Assembly: GCA_946478935.1 (NCBI GenBank)
Contig: CAMLEL010000156.1
Location: 1 to 6,220, forward strand
Direction of reading: 5' to 3'
DNA length: 6,220 nucleotides
Source of the DNA: an uncultured Armatimonadota bacterium
Lineage (GTDB): Bacteria; Armatimonadota; Fimbriimonadia; Fimbriimonadales; Fimbriimonadaceae
Both the position numbers and the translations under genes were made by a program. Position 1 is the first letter of the stretch, and each line of letters starts with the position of its first letter. The notes beneath the pieces are model-generated. The model worked only from the letters and a program-made list of their open reading frames with translations, did not search any database and was not told where the DNA came from. Shown in pieces: positions 5,713 to 6,220 of this stretch.

Positions 5713-6220
5713 ATGAGCCGAGCCGTGCCCCTACTCGATGCCGACTACCCCCTCACACAGGAGCAGATCGAATCCTATCGCCGTGATGGCCACGTCATGA
5801 TTCGAGGGTTGCTGTCTAGGGAGGAAGTGGACGCCTATCGACAGGCGATTCTTGAAGCTGTCGCTGAACTGAACCAGGAAACGCGTCCTTTGGAAGAGCG
5901 GGACACCTACGGCAAAGCCTTTATCCAAATCATGAATCTCTGGGTGAAGAGCGAACGGGTCAAGCCGCTTGTCTTGGCAAGGCGCATTGGTCGCGTCGCC
6001 GCACAACTCATGGGATCGGATGGAGCCCGCTTGTACCATGATCAGGCGCTCTTTAAGGAATCAGGAGGGGGACCAACACCCTGGCATCAGGATCAGCATT
6101 ACTGGCCCTTGGATACAAACGACACAATTACGATGTGGATGCCGTTGGTGGACGCAGACACGTCGATGGGAACCATGCGCTTTGCATCCGGGTCGCAAGC
6201 GGAAGGCTATTTGGGGGATA
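5713..6220 (+). CDS. Phytanoyl-CoA dioxygenase (PhyH) family protein, N-terminal part
   Basis: An open frame of 169 codons from ATG 5713 to the right edge; the C-terminus is missing. The start LTQEQIESYRRDGHVMIRGLLSREEVDAYRQAI (14-46) is the classic PhyH N-terminal pattern of helix, strand, then a helix following 'G-x-x-x-x-x-x-x-L-x-x-x-E'. LYHDQALFKESGGGPTPWHQDQHYWPL (107-133) contains His125-x-Asp127, two of the three Fe(II) ligands of this 2-oxoglutarate-dependent oxygenase family. MWMPLVDADTSMGTMRFASGSQ (141-162) is the matching core strand and turn. The distal His ligand and the Arg that binds 2-oxoglutarate should lie beyond the window. The reaction is probably hydroxylation of a small molecule or acyl substrate, which cannot be named. 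It is transcribed separately from the sigma operon, after the terminator. A minus-strand frame inside it is a shadow. Confidence 0.92.
   Translation, partial: MSRAVPLLDADYPLTQEQIESYRRDGHVMIRGLLSREEVDAYRQAILEAVAELNQETRPLEERDTYGKAFIQIMNLWVKSERVKPLVLARRIGRVAAQLMGSDGARLYHDQALFKESGGGPTPWHQDQHYWPLDTNDTITMWMPLVDADTSMGTMRFASGSQAEGYLGD

Noticed and set aside
5731..6039. Minus-strand open frame of 102 codons
   Set aside because: It is antisense to the PhyH-family gene, which has the HxD iron-binding motif.

Overview
The window is a compact stretch of bacterial chromosome of medium-high GC by eye. It holds nine protein-coding genes, two of them cut by the window edges. I see no RNA gene, CRISPR array, insertion sequence or other sign of a mobile element. 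The mix of genes (serine carboxypeptidase-like S10 protein, PhyH-type oxygenase, ECF sigma/anti-sigma pair, PfkB kinase, hotdog thioesterase) fits a free-living bacterium outside the well-studied phyla. Armatimonadota (Fimbriimonadia-like) is my best guess, from general impression only; Acidobacteriota or Planctomycetota cannot be excluded.

Left arm (1-2106, minus strand): a probable three-gene operon, read right to left. A PfkB-family sugar/nucleoside kinase is followed 55 bp later by a YbgC/FadM-type acyl-CoA thioesterase, and 22 bp later by an unrecognised gene that runs off the left edge.

Middle (2107-3133, plus strand): from a 59-bp divergent gap starts a two-gene unit. It encodes a small three-helix membrane protein and, by an ATGA stop/start overlap, an exported helical protein with weak Spy/CpxP-like LTxxQ motifs. 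Its last stop codon overlaps head-on with the stop of the next gene in a shared CTAG.

Right-centre (3130-5633): a minus-strand S10-family serine peptidase is divergent from a plus-strand ECF sigma factor. The sigma gene is translationally coupled (ATGA, strong AGGAGG site) to its likely anti-sigma factor, which has a ZAS-type H-x3-C-x2-C motif and one membrane helix. The divergent gap carries a 6+1+6 palindrome and an ECF-like GGAAAC element. A clear intrinsic terminator follows the anti-sigma gene.

Right edge (5713-6220): the start of a phytanoyl-CoA dioxygenase (PhyH) family gene, cut by the window end.

A recurring pattern is that several transcription-unit-leading genes lack a ribosome binding site and have a TANNNT -10-like hexamer 6-9 nt before the start codon, while the coupled second genes have one (strong for the anti-sigma gene, modest for the exported protein). 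This suggests leaderless mRNAs. Nothing here is demonstrably a new system. The best candidates for a second look are the membrane/exported protein pair, the sigma/anti-sigma/peptidase locus with its cysteine-bearing anti-sigma tail, and the unrecognised gene at the left edge.
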